Part shown: positions 25,078-31,361 of the stretch, piece after piece
Position numbering within the stretch: position 1 is the first letter of the stretch
How the letters are laid out: the number at the start of each line of letters is the position of its first letter
Assembly (NCBI GenBank): GCA_022184915.1
Contig: JAGTJU010000005.1
Location: 434,001-498,000, forward strand
DNA length: 64,000 bases
Direction: 5' to 3'
From: Myxococcales bacterium
GTDB lineage: Bacteria > Myxococcota_A > Polyangia > Fen-1088
Translations under genes and position numbers: made by a program
The notes under the pieces: model-generated
The model's database searches: none
Seen by the model: only the letters and a program-made list of their open reading frames with translations
What the model was told of the DNA's origin: nothing

Positions 25078-26217
25078 TCACGGCCTGCAGTTAGGATGGA
25101 CGTCCTGTGCTGAGTTCCCTGTGACCGTCACGGCGTCATCGAACTCGATGGGCGCGCTGCAGGTCAGGCCGACAGCGTTGTCGAAAATTTGAACCCTGCG
25201 CAGCCGCCTCGGGAACCGGGGACTTTGCACGATGATTCCATCGATGTTGTCCGACACGGAGGTGTCTTCGATAGAAAACACCGCATCGTTGAGCAGAATG
25301 CCGCTTTCGTTCCGGGTCACGGTGCAGCTGTTCATCGAGAGCGTGCTACCGGTGACCACGAGGCCAGGGCCACGGTTGTCGGAAAGGTCGATGGCCTGGG
25401 CCTCCACAATGGCTGATTTGACACGTAAGCCTAGCGACGACCCCTTGAACTCCAAGTTCCTCAGGAACACCTCGCCCCCCGTCACGTCCAGGCCGGGGCT
25501 TGTGACGCCGCCGCCCGAGATGATGGGCCTCGTGGCACCGGCGCCGATGATGGCGATTTTGCCGGGACCCGCGTAGATGGCCTCCTTCGTGTGGCCCTTG
25601 ACCAGCACCAGCGCCTTGCCCTGCGAGGCCTCCAGCGCCGCCTGCAGGTTCGTGCCTTGCACCACGACCGTCTCGGCCGCCGACGCGCACCGCCCGTCCT
25701 CGTGGTCCATGCAGATGCCAGGCCCCGCGGGGTCCCGCACCGCGCACTCCGCATCCTGCCCGCACGTGCGGCAGCTGTTCGTGGCCGCGTCACAGATGGG
25801 CGTCATGCCCGTGCACGCGCCCTGTGCTCCCGGCGTGCACGTCACGCATTGACCCGCAAGAGGCCCCTCCGCCGCACACACAGGTGTCAGAGGCACGTCC
25901 GCGCACGACGAGCCACCGGGCCCTGGTCCCGCCGTGCACGGCACGCACTTTCCCGTCACACACAGCGGCCGCCCAGGGTCCAGCGCCACGCACTCCGCTG
26001 TGCTTTTGCACTCCGGGGGCGCCGCCGCGTCCACCCCCCCGGCGTCCTCAAAGCCCCCGTCGCTGCCGGGCTGCTCCGGCCCGGCCGCGTCCTGCGCGTC
26101 CGTTACCGCCGCGTCCCCGCCGGCGTCGGCCAGGTCTACCGAAGGGGAAAAGGAGCAGGCGCCGACGAGTTGGCAGCACGCAAAGGTCATGGCAAGTCTG
26201 CGCAGCCGGCGGTCCAT
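25078..26217 (-). CDS. Lipoprotein with Cys-rich region and beta-helix, tandem copy 1
   Basis: 379 aa. Signal peptide with lipobox LVGACSF, then a Gly/Asp/Ala linker. A Cys-rich segment (CKSTAECVALDPGRPLC, CDAATNSCRTCGQDAEC, similar to EGF-like repeats) occupies about residues 70-175. A right-handed beta-helix follows to the C-terminus (NGxG-type turns, e.g. ISGGGVTSPGLDVTGG, LSDNRGPGLVVTG). Such proteins are usually anchored outside and bind polysaccharide or other surfaces. Its middle 226 codons are almost identical at DNA level to the neighbour at 26222-27403, while its leader and last 120 residues differ. The two genes are four bases apart on the same strand. Confidence 0.75.
   Translation of the reverse strand: MDRRLRRLAMTFACCQLVGACSFSPSVDLADAGGDAAVTDAQDAAGPEQPGSDGGFEDAGGVDAAAPPECKSTAECVALDPGRPLCVTGKCVPCTAGPGPGGSSCADVPLTPVCAAEGPLAGQCVTCTPGAQGACTGMTPICDAATNSCRTCGQDAECAVRDPAGPGICMDHEDGRCASAAETVVVQGTNLQAALEASQGKALVLVKGHTKEAIYAGPGKIAIIGAGATRPIISGGGVTSPGLDVTGGEVFLRNLEFKGSSLGLRVKSAIVEAQAIDLSDNRGPGLVVTGSTLSMNSCTVTRNESGILLNDAVFSIEDTSVSDNIDGIIVQSPRFPRRLRRVQIFDNAVGLTCSAPIEFDDAVTVTGNSAQDVHPNCRP
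25448..26125 (-). repeat. Near-identical 678-bp direct repeat, copy A
   Basis: Matches 26574-27251 at a fixed offset of 1126 bases. Reading both copies I found only two differences, GTGGCC/GTTGCC (His/Asn) and TCAAAG/TCAGAG (Phe/Ser). It covers the linker, the Cys-rich region and the first beta-helix turns of the two lipoproteins. Confidence 0.9.
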
Positions 26218-26221
26218 GGCC

Positions 26222-27403
26222 TCAGGGCCTACAGGTGGTGTCGATGTTGAACTCGGGGGACATCATCGGCTTGTTCCGGGCCGCCGTCACCGTGCTGTCG
26301 AGGTCGATGGACCCGCCGATGCACTTGAGCCCTGCTTCTTTGTTGTCGTTGATTTGCACGTTCCGCAGGCGCTTGGGCGAGCGAGGGCTTTGCACCAAGA
26401 TGCCCCCGAACCTGTTGTTTGAGTACATACCTTCGTCGTTGTCGGAGGCGGAGGTGTTTTCAATTGTGAATGCCGCGTCGTCGAGGACAATGCCCCCGCG
26501 GTTCTTGGAGACGGAGCAATTGCGTATGTGTATGGTCGACGCTTTGGCCTTCAGCCCGGGGTTCGATAATTGAAACTCCAAGTTCCTCAGGAACACCTCG
26601 CCCCCCGTCACGTCCAGGCCGGGGCTTGTGACGCCGCCGCCCGAGATGATGGGCCTCGTGGCACCGGCGCCGATGATGGCGATTTTGCCGGGACCCGCGT
26701 AGATGGCCTCCTTCGTGTTGCCCTTGACCAGCACCAGCGCCTTGCCCTGCGAGGCCTCCAGCGCCGCCTGCAGGTTCGTGCCTTGCACCACGACCGTCTC
26801 GGCCGCCGACGCGCACCGCCCGTCCTCGTGGTCCATGCAGATGCCAGGCCCCGCGGGGTCCCGCACCGCGCACTCCGCATCCTGCCCGCACGTGCGGCAG
26901 CTGTTCGTGGCCGCGTCACAGATGGGCGTCATGCCCGTGCACGCGCCCTGTGCTCCCGGCGTGCACGTCACGCATTGACCCGCAAGAGGCCCCTCCGCCG
27001 CACACACAGGTGTCAGAGGCACGTCCGCGCACGACGAGCCACCGGGCCCTGGTCCCGCCGTGCACGGCACGCACTTTCCCGTCACACACAGCGGCCGCCC
27101 AGGGTCCAGCGCCACGCACTCCGCTGTGCTTTTGCACTCCGGGGGCGCCGCCGCGTCCACCCCCCCGGCGTCCTCAGAGCCCCCGTCGCTGCCGGGCTGC
27201 TCCGGCCCGGCCGCGTCCTGCGCGTCCGTTACCGCCGCGTCCCCGCCGGCGCATATGCGCGTCGCCTTGTTGCAGAGCCGGCTGGCTGGGCACTGCTCGT
27301 CCCTGTCGCAAAACGGCCCCACTGTTTCGGTCTCGCAGGCCTGCAGACTCGACATCACCATCAATACAGCCGCAAGGCTGATGACTTTGCTCGTGCACTT
27401 CAT
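26222..27403 (-). CDS. Lipoprotein with Cys-rich region and beta-helix, tandem copy 2
   Basis: 393 aa from the ATG at 27403; the longer frame to 27505 has no signal peptide. Leader AAVLMVMSSLQACET with lipobox, then an additional short Cys motif absent from copy 1 (FCDRDEQCPASRLC). From there the linker, Cys-rich region and first helix turns are nearly identical to copy 1. The C-terminal 130 residues are again distinct (NNRFGGILVQSPRSPKRL, with clear similarity to copy 1 at several turns). Its ATG shares one base with the stop of the upstream 27403-28284 gene (TGATG), so the three genes probably form one operon. Confidence 0.75.
   Translation of the reverse strand: MKCTSKVISLAAVLMVMSSLQACETETVGPFCDRDEQCPASRLCNKATRICAGGDAAVTDAQDAAGPEQPGSDGGSEDAGGVDAAAPPECKSTAECVALDPGRPLCVTGKCVPCTAGPGPGGSSCADVPLTPVCAAEGPLAGQCVTCTPGAQGACTGMTPICDAATNSCRTCGQDAECAVRDPAGPGICMDHEDGRCASAAETVVVQGTNLQAALEASQGKALVLVKGNTKEAIYAGPGKIAIIGAGATRPIISGGGVTSPGLDVTGGEVFLRNLEFQLSNPGLKAKASTIHIRNCSVSKNRGGIVLDDAAFTIENTSASDNDEGMYSNNRFGGILVQSPRSPKRLRNVQINDNKEAGLKCIGGSIDLDSTVTAARNKPMMSPEFNIDTTCRP
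26574..27251 (-). repeat. Near-identical 678-bp direct repeat, copy B
   Basis: Partner of 25448-26125. Borders are sharp: upstream and downstream of the repeat the two genes fall at once to ordinary paralogue similarity or none. This favours recent gene conversion or duplication over selection. Confidence 0.9.
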
Positions 27404-28284
27404 CAGAAACTCCCCGCGAGCAGAAGCCCGCCTGGCAACAGGTTGACGCCCACCACAGGGGCCTTGGAGCTGGCGCCCGGCTGCTCGCCGCGGGCGTACC
27501 ACCACAGCGCTCCGGATGCCAGGAACACAGCAGCCCCGCCTGCCGCGAGCGCTTTTCCTTCTGTCGCGGTCCGGTAGTAGTCACGCTCGATGCCCGTGCT
27601 GGTTTGCCGGGTGTCCGCGACGGTGCCATCGATGAGCCAAAGCGTCGTCCCGGCGGCCAGCACCGCCACGCCCACAACCACCCCCGTCAGCGGCAGGTAG
27701 CTCTTCCAGGTACTGGGCTCGTCGTCCTTGGTCTCGACCAGCTGCACCACGGGCCCCGCCGCCAGGGGCTTGCTCGTCTTGTCGACGAACGAGCGATAAA
27801 GCGCCTTCGTACGGGCGTACGCACGCGGTTTCGGCGCGGTGAAGTCACTGGTGAACACGGTCTCGTCCTCCGCAATGACCCGCCCACTGACCGACTCGCG
27901 AATTTCCAGCCGCAGCGAAAACGTTCCAGCGGGGCCGCCCGGGTCCTCATGGGCAACCGCGAACAACAGGTAGGGCGCGCCCAAGGTCGATCCGAGTGTG
28001 GTGTAGCAGGCTGGCTCCTGACAGTTGGGCGACACAGCCGCCCTCTGCAGACGTGCCCGCGTGTCACCCTCTGCCTGCACGTCAGCGCCTTCGTCTGCCA
28101 GAGCGTCACGAACGCCCTCTTCGAGCAGCTGGCTCACCCCCGGCGCGCCCTCCAAGGGCAAGAATGCCAGTTTGCCGATGGCCGGCGACGCCGCCTCCGA
28201 CGGGGTCGATAGCAAGCACAGCGCGCCCATCGCAGCCAAAGCCGCCAATACCTGTCGTTTCCAGATGCCCCAGGAGTTCGTCAC
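27403..28284 (-). CDS. Exported protein with C-terminal membrane segments
   Basis: 293 aa from the GTG at 28284. The frame can be extended to a TTG at 28311, but this lies inside the probable promoter. The N-terminus WKRQVLAALAAMGALCLL with PSEAAS is a signal peptide. About residues 35-195 form an alpha/beta domain (KLAFLPLEGAPGVSQLLEEG, LLFAVAHEDPGG) resembling the TolB-like or curli-type 'regulated number of copies' exported domains of myxobacteria. Two hydrophobic segments follow (LPLTGVVVGVAVLAAGTTLW and LAAGGAAVFLASGALWWY). First gene of an operon with the two beta-helix lipoproteins. Function unknown. Confidence 0.65.
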   Translation of the reverse strand: MTNSWGIWKRQVLAALAAMGALCLLSTPSEAASPAIGKLAFLPLEGAPGVSQLLEEGVRDALADEGADVQAEGDTRARLQRAAVSPNCQEPACYTTLGSTLGAPYLLFAVAHEDPGGPAGTFSLRLEIRESVSGRVIAEDETVFTSDFTAPKPRAYARTKALYRSFVDKTSKPLAAGPVVQLVETKDDEPSTWKSYLPLTGVVVGVAVLAAGTTLWLIDGTVADTRQTSTGIERDYYRTATEGKALAAGGAAVFLASGALWWYARGEQPGASSKAPVVGVNLLPGGLLLAGSF

Positions 28285-28321
28285 GGCCGCGTATTTACGA
28301 ATGGTGACCAAGTCGTGTCAA
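28285..28321 (-). promoter_or_regulatory. Putative sigma-70-type promoter of the 28284 operon
   Basis: On the minus strand, TTGACA at 28321-28316, a 17-base spacer, then GTAAAT at 28298-28293 (three of six matches to TATAAT). Transcription would start within a base or two of the GTG at 28284, predicting an almost leaderless message; no Shine-Dalgarno is visible there. Confidence 0.35.
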
Positions 28322-28461
28322 GCGACCGCCAGGTTGGGCCCTTGGCTCGGGGGCGCGGTCCCGCGCCTGCACGCCCGGCATGCCTCGCTTCTTGGCGAAC
28401 GCCCGCGCGACCTCTGCGAATAGGAGCCTTTTCCACAAGGAAACTCGTAGGATACGACATC

Positions 28462-28707
28462 ATGCCCACCGTGCTTCGATCCGGTCCATACCGGCTCTAT
28501 TTCTACAGCCACGAGCCAGACGAACCTCCCCATGTGCACGTTGACCGGGACAGTCGAACGGCGAAATTCTGGATTGCACCGGTCGGGTTGGCGCTAACCT
28601 TGGGGTTCGCTGCTCGCGAGCTTGCAAAGCTTGAACGTCAGGTGTCTGAAAACCAAAACACACTGATCGAGGCATGGGATGAATACTTTTCTTCCGAACC
28701 CGGGTGA
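28462..28707 (+). CDS. DUF4160 family protein
   Basis: 81 aa from the ATG at 28462. Typical DUF4160 layout: MPTVLRSGPYRLYFYSHE, then EPPHVHVDRDSRTAKFWI and a helical end with RELAKLERQVSENQNTLIEA. The family is often encoded directly before a DUF2442 protein, as here, with overlapping ends (28679-28707). This pairing is commonly listed as a putative toxin-antitoxin module. The HVHV motif and conserved aromatic residues are visible. The activity has not been settled as far as I know. Confidence 0.85.
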   Translation: MPTVLRSGPYRLYFYSHEPDEPPHVHVDRDSRTAKFWIAPVGLALTLGFAARELAKLERQVSENQNTLIEAWDEYFSSEPG

Positions 28708-28954
28708 ACGCATCGTCAACGTTGAAGTTGATTCGGACTCTGTTGCCGCCCATCTCGCCGACGGAAGAATCATTTCGGTGCCCCTCGTGTGGTTTCCCCG
28801 TCTGCTTCATGCGACGGCAGAGCAACGCGCGAACTGGAGCATCTCAGGCGGCGGCTACGGAATACACTGGGCCGATATTGACGAAGACATAAGCGCACAC
28901 GGACTCCTTCGAGGAGTTCCTGCAGCGGTCCCCCGCCGACAAGGCGCGGCCTAA
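28679..28954 (+). CDS. DUF2442 family protein
   Basis: 91 aa. Family motifs in order: VNVEVDSDSVAAHLADGR, ISVPLVWFPRLLHAT and IHWADIDEDISAHGLLRG, the last being the diagnostic end block. Starts inside the DUF4160 gene, overlapping 29 bp in another frame. Commonly the partner of DUF4160 in candidate toxin-antitoxin pairs; which partner is toxic is not evident from sequence. The gene has the same high GC as its surroundings. Confidence 0.85.
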   Translation: MNTFLPNPGERIVNVEVDSDSVAAHLADGRIISVPLVWFPRLLHATAEQRANWSISGGGYGIHWADIDEDISAHGLLRGVPAAVPRRQGAA

Positions 28955-29046
28955 ACATGCGCCTAAGTTAGGCAGGCGCCTCGATGGCCGCCGGGCGACG
29001 CTGAGTGATGCATTGCGCCCGCTTTCCCCTATACTGCCGAGCCATC

Positions 29047-30081
29047 ATGTCTATCGGCTCCACACGCAGGTCCTGGGCTCGTTGGCTCTCGTTTCCCCTT
29101 GTCCTTTGCTTCGTCACGGCGGCCGTCGAAGCCCCCTACGCTCAGGCGGCCGAGCCGGAGGTGGACGTGGAGGCTCTCATCAAGCGGGGAAACGAACTGC
29201 GCACCAAAGGCAAGGACTTCGAAGCCTACCACTACTTTCGCCGGGCCTATGACACCCGCTCGACACCGCGCACCGCGGGGCAACTGGGCCTCGTCGAGTT
29301 CGCGCTCGAGCGGTGGGTGGATGCCGAGCTGCATTTGCAAGAGGCGCTGGCATCGTCGAACGACCCTTGGGTCAAAGAAAACAACGACATCTTTCTGTCG
29401 TCCCTCGCGACCGTGCGTACCCACCTTGGCGATCTCGATATTCGAGGCGGGCCCCCAGGGGCGCTGGTGACCGTCGGCAGCCTGCCTGCGGTCGAGCTTC
29501 CCCTGCCACGGCCCCTGCGCGTGGCCGCAGGTCATGTTGCAGTTTACGTCACCGTGGGGAGCAAGGTACTTACCGCCTCGAAGGCCTTCGTCCGTGCGGG
29601 AAGCTCCACCATCCTGCAGCTTCCCGACGCTCCTGGCGATGCCCCCGCCCACGAACCGATCTTGCAGCTTGCGCCGCCGGGGAAAATGGCCGGCCCACAG
29701 GATAGGGCGACGGTAACCACCGAGCCTTCCCCTCCCCGCGCCGCGGCCCCCGGTGAGGGGCTTCGTCTGGCAGGATGGCTCGTGGGCACCCTGGGCCTGG
29801 CCGCCGTGGGGACCGGAATCTATGCGAGCTTTCGTGTCAAAGAGCTCGAGAGTGACTACGCGAACCCTGCCAACGCCGAAAGGCGGCCCGCCCTCGAAAC
29901 ACAGGGAACAAACATGGAGCGTTTGCAATACGCAAGCTACGCACTGGGCGCGGTCGCGCTGGGCTTGGGGGCTTTCCTTTACTACAAAGGCTACCAGCGA
30001 AAGGAAAGGCGCGTTGCCATCGATGTGGAGGTGACCCAGGGGTTCGGCTTGGCGTTGCTCCTCGAGGGCCGTGCCTGGTGA
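29047..30081 (+). CDS. Exported TPR protein with PEGA-like domain and C-terminal TM segments
   Basis: 344 aa from the ATG at 29047, which gives a signal peptide (RWLSFPLVLCFVTAAVEA); the frame opens at 29005. TPR-like helices lie at about residues 45-125 (ALIKRGNELRTKGKDFEAY, LGLVEFALERWVDAELHL). Next comes a beta domain with GDLDIRGGPPGALVTVGS, which is PEGA-like. Two hydrophobic stretches close the protein (LAGWLVGTLGLAAVGTGIY, YALGAVALGLGAFLYY). This TPR/PEGA/TM layout is frequent among myxobacterial envelope proteins. Its TGA overlaps a downstream GTG (GTGA), so it may be cotranscribed with the third T6SS-like island. Confidence 0.65.
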   Translation: MSIGSTRRSWARWLSFPLVLCFVTAAVEAPYAQAAEPEVDVEALIKRGNELRTKGKDFEAYHYFRRAYDTRSTPRTAGQLGLVEFALERWVDAELHLQEALASSNDPWVKENNDIFLSSLATVRTHLGDLDIRGGPPGALVTVGSLPAVELPLPRPLRVAAGHVAVYVTVGSKVLTASKAFVRAGSSTILQLPDAPGDAPAHEPILQLAPPGKMAGPQDRATVTTEPSPPRAAAPGEGLRLAGWLVGTLGLAAVGTGIYASFRVKELESDYANPANAERRPALETQGTNMERLQYASYALGAVALGLGAFLYYKGYQRKERRVAIDVEVTQGFGLALLLEGRAW

Positions 30082-30488
30082 CGCCCCCCAAGGGTTATGT
30101 TCTCTATCGGCTCTCGCTCTCACGGGGATGGGCCCCTCGCCCTGCGTACCACGACTTCCTCGTGGGACATGACGACAAAGCGCTGCGGGCTCGAGCCGAC
30201 GCCTGGCTCGAGGAGCAGGTAGTCGTGCGGGCGCGGGCCTGTGAGATAGCCGCTGATCGTTGGCAGGTGGCTGGCTACGTTGTGCGTATCGGCCGGGACC
30301 TGCACGGCGCCTTCAATCCATCACGGAGCCTCTGGGTGGCGAAACGGGGTGCGGAGATCCTCTTGCGCTGGAACCTATGCCCGGTGGGTTTCCGCTGGCG
30401 CCGAAACCACCCGGTGCAGATTTCACGCTGCCGCTCGCGGAGATCGATCACTTCCGTACGTTCTAAATTTAGGCCGATGAGGGCGTGA
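30078..30488 (+). CDS. Hypothetical protein, possibly frameshifted near its 3' end
   Basis: 136 aa as read, GTG start coupled to the previous stop. The first 90 residues look coding (YVLYRLSLSRGWAPRPAYHD, LRARADAWLEEQVVVRA, GAFNPSRSLWVAKRG). After about 30350 codon choice becomes poor (TCT AAA TTT AGG), while the frame one base back gives a convincing protein end (ALEPMPGGFPLAPKPP, then FTLPLAEIDHFRTF) with a stop at 30466. A one-base indel in the 30341-30356 segment would join the two. No family recognised. The gene lies 20 bp before the adaptor paralogue and may belong to its island. Confidence 0.45.
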   Translation: MTPPKGYVLYRLSLSRGWAPRPAYHDFLVGHDDKALRARADAWLEEQVVVRARACEIAADRWQVAGYVVRIGRDLHGAFNPSRSLWVAKRGAEILLRWNLCPVGFRWRRNHPVQISRCRSRRSITSVRSKFRPMRA

Positions 30489-30507
30489 ATCATCCTGGGA
30501 CTTCTTC

Positions 30508-31353
30508 ATGATACGCCGTTCGCCCGACGATCCGCGCGTGATTCTCGACACCCTCCGGGGGCCGTTCGAGCTACGTCGGCCACGCTTTCCAGGTGAGACG
30601 CCTGCGATCGAGTATCACGCCGGCGATATCATCATCGAGCAGTGCCTCGACGAGGTGCTGACATGGCAAAGTATGCGGGTCTTCGATCTGCTCGATCGTG
30701 TGGGTGGATTCGTATCGCTCACGGATTCTCAGGCTCTCAGGCGGACGATCTTGGACAGCCTCTCGGCCGGTTGGCTCATCGTCGCAACCATCGAAGGAAA
30801 CGGCGACAAGGGTGACCCCGGGTGGGATGCCGTGGATGCCTTCAGAGCCGCCGTCGGACGTACCTTCCGACACGGCGGAGCCGCCTATCGGCTGGTCTTC
30901 CGAGAAGACGCCGATCTCGTGCGGCGCGAGGGTGGCTACGACGCGATCTCCGCCATGCACGCACAGCGTATCGTAGCGGCAGCAGCAAAGGAGGCGAAGC
31001 TGCCAGGTCTGGTCGAGACCTTGGTGGCGCATATCGTCGACCTGAACAGTCCTGCCTCACAACATGGCTTCGTCCTGCTGAGAAAGCCTATCCCGGTCGC
31101 CCGACCGCAGGTGGCGACACAACCCTTGACGCCTTCGCAGCTGGCCCCGCAGGCGACGCCACGCTCCCATCGTCTCATCCTCGAGGTCGCCTTCGCAGAC
31201 GGTACCGCGGTGGGGAACGCCGCCTACGAGCTTGCGGGGCCGGGGGGGCCTTGCCAGGGGCGGCTCGACCCAAAAGGTAGCGCCGTATGGAGCGAGGTGA
31301 AACGTGGCGCCTACACGCTCACCATACCCAACCTCCCCAAGAAGGAAGGGTGA
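30508..31353 (+). CDS. T6SS adaptor-like protein, paralogue of the product of 1482-2345
   Basis: 281 aa. Aligns with the 287-aa protein at 1482-2345 over its whole length: start LDTLRGPFELR, a YRLVFREDADLVRREGGYDA block, LNSPASQHGFVLLR, and a C-terminal beta-sandwich-like part starting PSQLAPQ with LILEVAFADG and YELAGPGG. No signal peptide or membrane helix. The following gene, eight bases later, is a bifunctional peptidoglycan hydrolase. The paralogue at 1482 also precedes a wall-peptidase-like gene. A dedicated adaptor or chaperone for wall-targeting cargo is therefore my working idea, not a demonstrated role. Confidence 0.6.
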   Translation: MIRRSPDDPRVILDTLRGPFELRRPRFPGETPAIEYHAGDIIIEQCLDEVLTWQSMRVFDLLDRVGGFVSLTDSQALRRTILDSLSAGWLIVATIEGNGDKGDPGWDAVDAFRAAVGRTFRHGGAAYRLVFREDADLVRREGGYDAISAMHAQRIVAAAAKEAKLPGLVETLVAHIVDLNSPASQHGFVLLRKPIPVARPQVATQPLTPSQLAPQATPRSHRLILEVAFADGTAVGNAAYELAGPGGPCQGRLDPKGSAVWSEVKRGAYTLTIPNLPKKEG

Positions 31354-31361
31354 GCCGCCCC

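Noticed and set aside
31287-31361. 25-codon extension of the wall hydrolase
   Set aside because: It overlaps the adaptor gene out of frame; the ATG at 31362 follows a good ribosome site.
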